Below, in pieces: positions 30,946-33,657 of a DNA stretch of 33,657 bases; within the stretch, counting starts at the first letter, position 1; every line of letters starts with the position of its first letter. The position numbers and the translations under genes were made by a program. Origin of the DNA: Chitinophagales bacterium (GTDB lineage: Bacteria; Bacteroidota; Bacteroidia; Chitinophagales; Chitinophagaceae); NCBI GenBank assembly GCA_015654595.1, contig JAATGQ010000029.1, positions 1 through 33,657 of the forward strand, given 5' to 3'. The notes under the pieces were generated by a model that was given only the letters and a program-made list of their open reading frames with translations, ran no database searches and was not told where the DNA came from.

Positions 30946-31100
30946 TCAATTCGCCGCCCGAATGTCCCAAAACGTCGCCAGTGCAAGCACGAAGGGTCCT
31001 ATGAATTTTGCCGCAGCGTATAACGCCAGTATCTGTGCAGTATTATTTCCTTCAAAGAAGAATGGAAGGGTAAGTTCATGAAGGTACGACAGGTTGCCGC
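30946..31100 (-). pseudogene. C-terminal fragment of a membrane protein
   Basis: On the minus strand, directly after and out of frame with the AarF gene stop, about 50 codons read ANFSGNLSYLHELTLPFFFE, then a hydrophobic helix (ILALYAAAKFIGPFVLALATFW), ending DIRAAN and TGA at 30946-30948. Codon use looks natural and the helix is convincing. There is no start codon: the frame runs back a short way into the AarF gene and meets a stop. It is probably the tail of a deleted gene. The remainder of 30858-31099 shows nothing else. Confidence 0.4.
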
Positions 31101-32419
31101 TAAAATTTGCGCAATGCCTCCATTCGTCCCGCGCCCGTCTGCACTTTTGCCCTGAGATCGCTCAAGATGGAATAAAGTCCGAAATAGGTCCGGTTCACAT
31201 AAAGCGAATGTCGCGAGCCCCGGGCCACCTTTGACTCTTTCACCTCCTTTAGGTTGGACACATAGTCCATATATTCGTAGATACCTTCGAAATAAGACTC
31301 GTCGCCGAAATCGAATTCCTCGACGGTAAATGGCAAGGTGAGCATGTCTATCATCTTCTGGAAGAGCCCGGAAAAGAATTCGACCTCTTTTTCGCTATCG
31401 CTGGGATGGATCATCTCCAGGTTGGTATAGATGGCTCTACGACGAGCCTCGTCTTTTAAAACCTCTTTATCCACCAGCAAAAAATAATTGGTATAGAAGT
31501 CCTCGGGGATCTCCTTGATACACCCAAAGTCAAAGACTCCGACAGTGCCATCTTCGCGCATCAGGAAATTCCCCGGGTGAGGATCGGCGTGAACTTTCTT
31601 CAACGCATGTACCTGGAACTGATAAAAGTCCCATAGCGCCTGGCCTATCCCGTTGCGTACTTCCTTGGACGGATGCTGCGCCAGGAACTCTTTCAGATGC
31701 AGTCCCTTCAGCCAATCCATCGTGATGATCCTATCGCTGGACAATTCGGGATAATAGGTTGGAAACACCAGGTTCGGGATATGCGCGCAGCTGGCAGCGG
31801 CTTCTATGCTCCGACGGAGTTCGAGGCGGTAATCTGTTTCTTCGAGCAGCTTGCCTTCGATCTCGTCGAAATACTTGTCCATATCGACTTCACTCATTCC
31901 TACAAGACGCACAGCAAAGGGCTTAACGATCGCCAAATCGCTCTTCACGCTACTCGCCACCCCAGGATACTGGATCTTTACCGCCAGCTCCTTCCCCCCT
32001 TTCTCCGCCTTATGGACTTGCCCGATGGACGCGGCATTTGAAGCCTGCATCTCAAACTTATCGTATAGCTGGGTGGGGGTCTTTCCAAGCGTCTTCATAA
32101 ACGTATTGACCACCAGCGGCCCTGAAAGGGGCGGAGCGCTGTACTGGGACATCGCAAACCGGTCGGAATAGGCTTTTGGCAGCATGCCCTTATCCATACT
32201 CAGCATCTGCGCTACTTTCAGCGCGCTGCCTTTGAGGTTGCTGAGGGTGTCGTAAATGTCTTCCGCATTGTCGGCGTGGAGTTCGTCTCTGCTGACAGAA
32301 GGGTCGATCAGCTTCTTTGTATAGTGTTTGATATAATTGGCGCCTACCTTCAGGCCGGTGGTAACGAATTTGCCGGCTCTTTCCACTTTCCCGGTAGGGA
32401 TATTGGTTTGCTCTTTCAT
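31100..32419 (-). CDS. AarF/ABC1/UbiB-type atypical kinase
   Basis: 439 residues. It belongs to the protein-kinase-like UbiB family, whose members support ubiquinone or other isoprenoid-lipid metabolism through an ATPase activity. Seen: the KxGQ-type helix (LKGSALKVAQMLSMD, 62-76), the Ala-rich loop NAASIGQVH (128-136) replacing the kinase glycine loop, the Lys of VKIQYPG (148), the catalytic-loop equivalent HADPHPGNF (277-285) and metal-binding VFDFG (295-299). It has no C-terminal membrane helices. It follows a TetR gene by 15 bases on the same strand, so they form an operon. Confidence 0.9.
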   Translation of the reverse strand: MKEQTNIPTGKVERAGKFVTTGLKVGANYIKHYTKKLIDPSVSRDELHADNAEDIYDTLSNLKGSALKVAQMLSMDKGMLPKAYSDRFAMSQYSAPPLSGPLVVNTFMKTLGKTPTQLYDKFEMQASNAASIGQVHKAEKGGKELAVKIQYPGVASSVKSDLAIVKPFAVRLVGMSEVDMDKYFDEIEGKLLEETDYRLELRRSIEAAASCAHIPNLVFPTYYPELSSDRIITMDWLKGLHLKEFLAQHPSKEVRNGIGQALWDFYQFQVHALKKVHADPHPGNFLMREDGTVGVFDFGCIKEIPEDFYTNYFLLVDKEVLKDEARRRAIYTNLEMIHPSDSEKEVEFFSGLFQKMIDMLTLPFTVEEFDFGDESYFEGIYEYMDYVSNLKEVKESKVARGSRHSLYVNRTYFGLYSILSDLRAKVQTGAGRMEALRKF

Positions 32420-32434
32420 GATCGCTGTTCTCTG

Positions 32435-33061
32435 CTATTTCCTTGTAAAGATGAATTTCCCGAAGTCCAGGATGCTGTCGAGCGTATTGCTGCTGATCAG
32501 CTGAAAGCTCAGGTTTACAGCTTTTTCGATGGCGGCATCGGTCAGCTCGAAGCGGTCGCTGTTGTCGTTGATCCAATACCGGAGCACAAAAAGCGCCTGA
32601 ACCCAGAAACCGTGCACATAGGTATCCGAGATGAACTTCCGCTCCTTTATCTCACCCGTCTGATGGGCTTCCTTGATCAGGTCCCGGATATAGTCGAAGA
32701 AGGCAAGCCGGAGGGACTCCAGTTTGTCGAGGTGCAGGCCTGGCGCAAAATGCTTTTCCTTCTGCAGCAGGATATAACTGCGGTATTCGCGGAGGTGCTG
32801 AACCCATAAGAAGTAAAAAGCCAACAGCTTTTCTCTGACCGAATAGCTGCGGTAGGTTTCGTCTTCCTTTAGCTTTTGGAGGGTTTCCTGGAAGATGGCC
32901 AGCCAGATATCCCTTTCGAGAGCGTCAAAGGAGGCGTAGAAATAGTAAAACTCGGCTTCGGGCAGGTCGAGCTGTTTACAAAAGGTGTGGACCGAAACGG
33001 GTCTACGACCATTTTCCAGCCAATAGTTGATGTATGTGTCGCGGATCGCTTTCTTTTCCAT
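32435..33061 (-). CDS. TetR-family transcriptional regulator
   Basis: 208 residues. The N-terminal ~50 residues form the helix-turn-helix (RDTYINYWLENGRRPVSVHTFCKQLDLPEAEFYYFYASFDALERDIW), close to the TetR pattern although the first helix is unusual. The remainder is an all-helical ligand and dimer domain. It is cotranscribed with the AarF-type kinase that starts 15 bases after its stop, and so may regulate that gene and itself. The ligand is unknown. No clean promoter is seen upstream. Confidence 0.85.
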   Translation of the reverse strand: MEKKAIRDTYINYWLENGRRPVSVHTFCKQLDLPEAEFYYFYASFDALERDIWLAIFQETLQKLKEDETYRSYSVREKLLAFYFLWVQHLREYRSYILLQKEKHFAPGLHLDKLESLRLAFFDYIRDLIKEAHQTGEIKERKFISDTYVHGFWVQALFVLRYWINDNSDRFELTDAAIEKAVNLSFQLISSNTLDSILDFGKFIFTRK

Positions 33062-33122
33062 ATCAGGGGTGATATATATGAAATAGTAACATCCGGCAGC
33101 TGAAAGTGTTCGGCCGCAGCCC

Positions 33123-33657
33123 TTATTTATTCAGCCTTTTCAGGACTTCGTTCCGGTAGACCTTACCCACCGGCAGCTTCTTATCCCCCACCGTCAATTC
33201 GTTGGCTTCGAAGAATTTCACCGCCTTCAGCGAAGCAATAAAAGACTTATGGATACGCAGAAAGTTGCTGCCAGGCAGCTGGGATTCGAACTGTGTAAGC
33301 GTCTGCTTGGACATGATCCGCTCCTTCCCGCAATGGATAAAGATATAGTTGCCGTAGGCTTCCACGTGGCTAATGTCGTTGAAGAAGATCTTGGTCAGCT
33401 TCTTGTCCGACCTGACCATCAGAAAATCGTCCCGTTCAGCAACGGGCTGGGCTTGCGGATGGGCCTGCGGCTGGTTTTGATGGAGGACTTTTTCCGTCGC
33501 CTGGACAAACCTTGGGAACCCCAACGGCTTAAGCAAATAATCTGTAACCGACAACTCAAACCCCTCCAGCGCATACTCCGGATAGGCCGAGGTAATAATG
33601 ATCGCTGGATATTTTTTCAGCGTCCGCAGCATGTCAAGACCGCTCAGACGGGGCATG
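33123..33657 (-). CDS. LytTR-family response regulator (partial, N-terminus outside window)
   Basis: At least 178 residues are visible; the gene continues beyond the window edge. The receiver domain is cut just after the phospho-acceptor region: MPRLSGLDMLRTL is the segment that follows the Asp, which would lie outside. Later receiver parts are present (IIITSAYPEYALEGF with the switch residue, DYLLKPLGF with the Lys). A Gln/Pro/His linker leads to the LytTR DNA-binding domain (about 95-175: FFNDISHVEAYGNYIFIHC, FLRIHKSFIAS). Such regulators in Bacteroidota normally pair with a LytS/YehU-type histidine kinase encoded next door, which should lie outside the window to the right. The internal Met is not the true start. 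Confidence 0.92.
   Translation of the reverse strand, partial: MPRLSGLDMLRTLKKYPAIIITSAYPEYALEGFELSVTDYLLKPLGFPRFVQATEKVLHQNQPQAHPQAQPVAERDDFLMVRSDKKLTKIFFNDISHVEAYGNYIFIHCGKERIMSKQTLTQFESQLPGSNFLRIHKSFIASLKAVKFFEANELTVGDKKLPVGKVYRNEVLKRLNK

Overview
The window looks like a chromosomal segment of a Bacteroidota bacterium, most likely a Chitinophagaceae-type soil organism with moderately high GC. The reasons are Bacteroidota-type -7 promoter elements (TAnnTTTG) in front of several genes, a TonB-dependent receptor with an N-terminal carboxypeptidase-regulatory-like domain, a LytTR regulator, weak Shine-Dalgarno sites and many small secreted or membrane proteins. The genus is an inference; no rRNA or tRNA gene is visible.

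Layout. (1) 1-5740: the end of an unknown gene, an array of hairpins and degenerate ~22-bp repeats, a lipoprotein, an aldehyde dehydrogenase, a repeat-filled intergenic region, an AraC-type regulator carrying a low-complexity in-frame insert, and three small membrane proteins. (2) 5956-10959: a TonB-dependent receptor tail-to-tail with a large STAND/NACHT-type NTPase (SMEK-like N-terminus, P-loop, pentapeptide-like C-terminus), a candidate conflict or antiphage protein. (3) 11017-15018: a NarL-type response regulator, a secreted barrel-like protein, a glycine-coding low-complexity repeat block and a TPR histidine kinase, probably one signalling module. (4) 15139-16616: an AraC-type sensor domain without its DNA-binding domain, overlapping an alpha/beta hydrolase; this looks like a deletion junction.

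(5) 16693-26947 is the main functional block: a complete divergent [NiFe]-hydrogenase locus. Leftward run the small subunit, large subunit, cytochrome b and maturation protease. Rightward run a small His-rich membrane protein and hypA-hypB-hypF-hypC-hypD-hypE. The small subunit has all six cysteines of the [4Fe-3S] proximal cluster of O2-tolerant membrane-bound hydrogenases at exactly the right spacing. The likely role is aerobic or microaerobic H2 oxidation feeding electrons to quinone through cytochrome b. HypA/B insert nickel, HypC/D/E/F make the Fe(CN)2CO centre, and the protease trims the large subunit.

(6) 26994-33657: a TPR gene remnant, an unknown gene, a divergent HxlR regulator/azoreductase pair with a clear double operator, an NmrA-like reductase with an AraC regulator, a fragment of a membrane protein, a TetR-AarF kinase pair and a LytTR response regulator cut by the window end.

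The most interesting items are the NACHT-type NTPase, the O2-tolerant hydrogenase with an extra cysteine and a streamlined accessory set, the truncated AraC/hydrolase junction, and several unusual repeat arrays.
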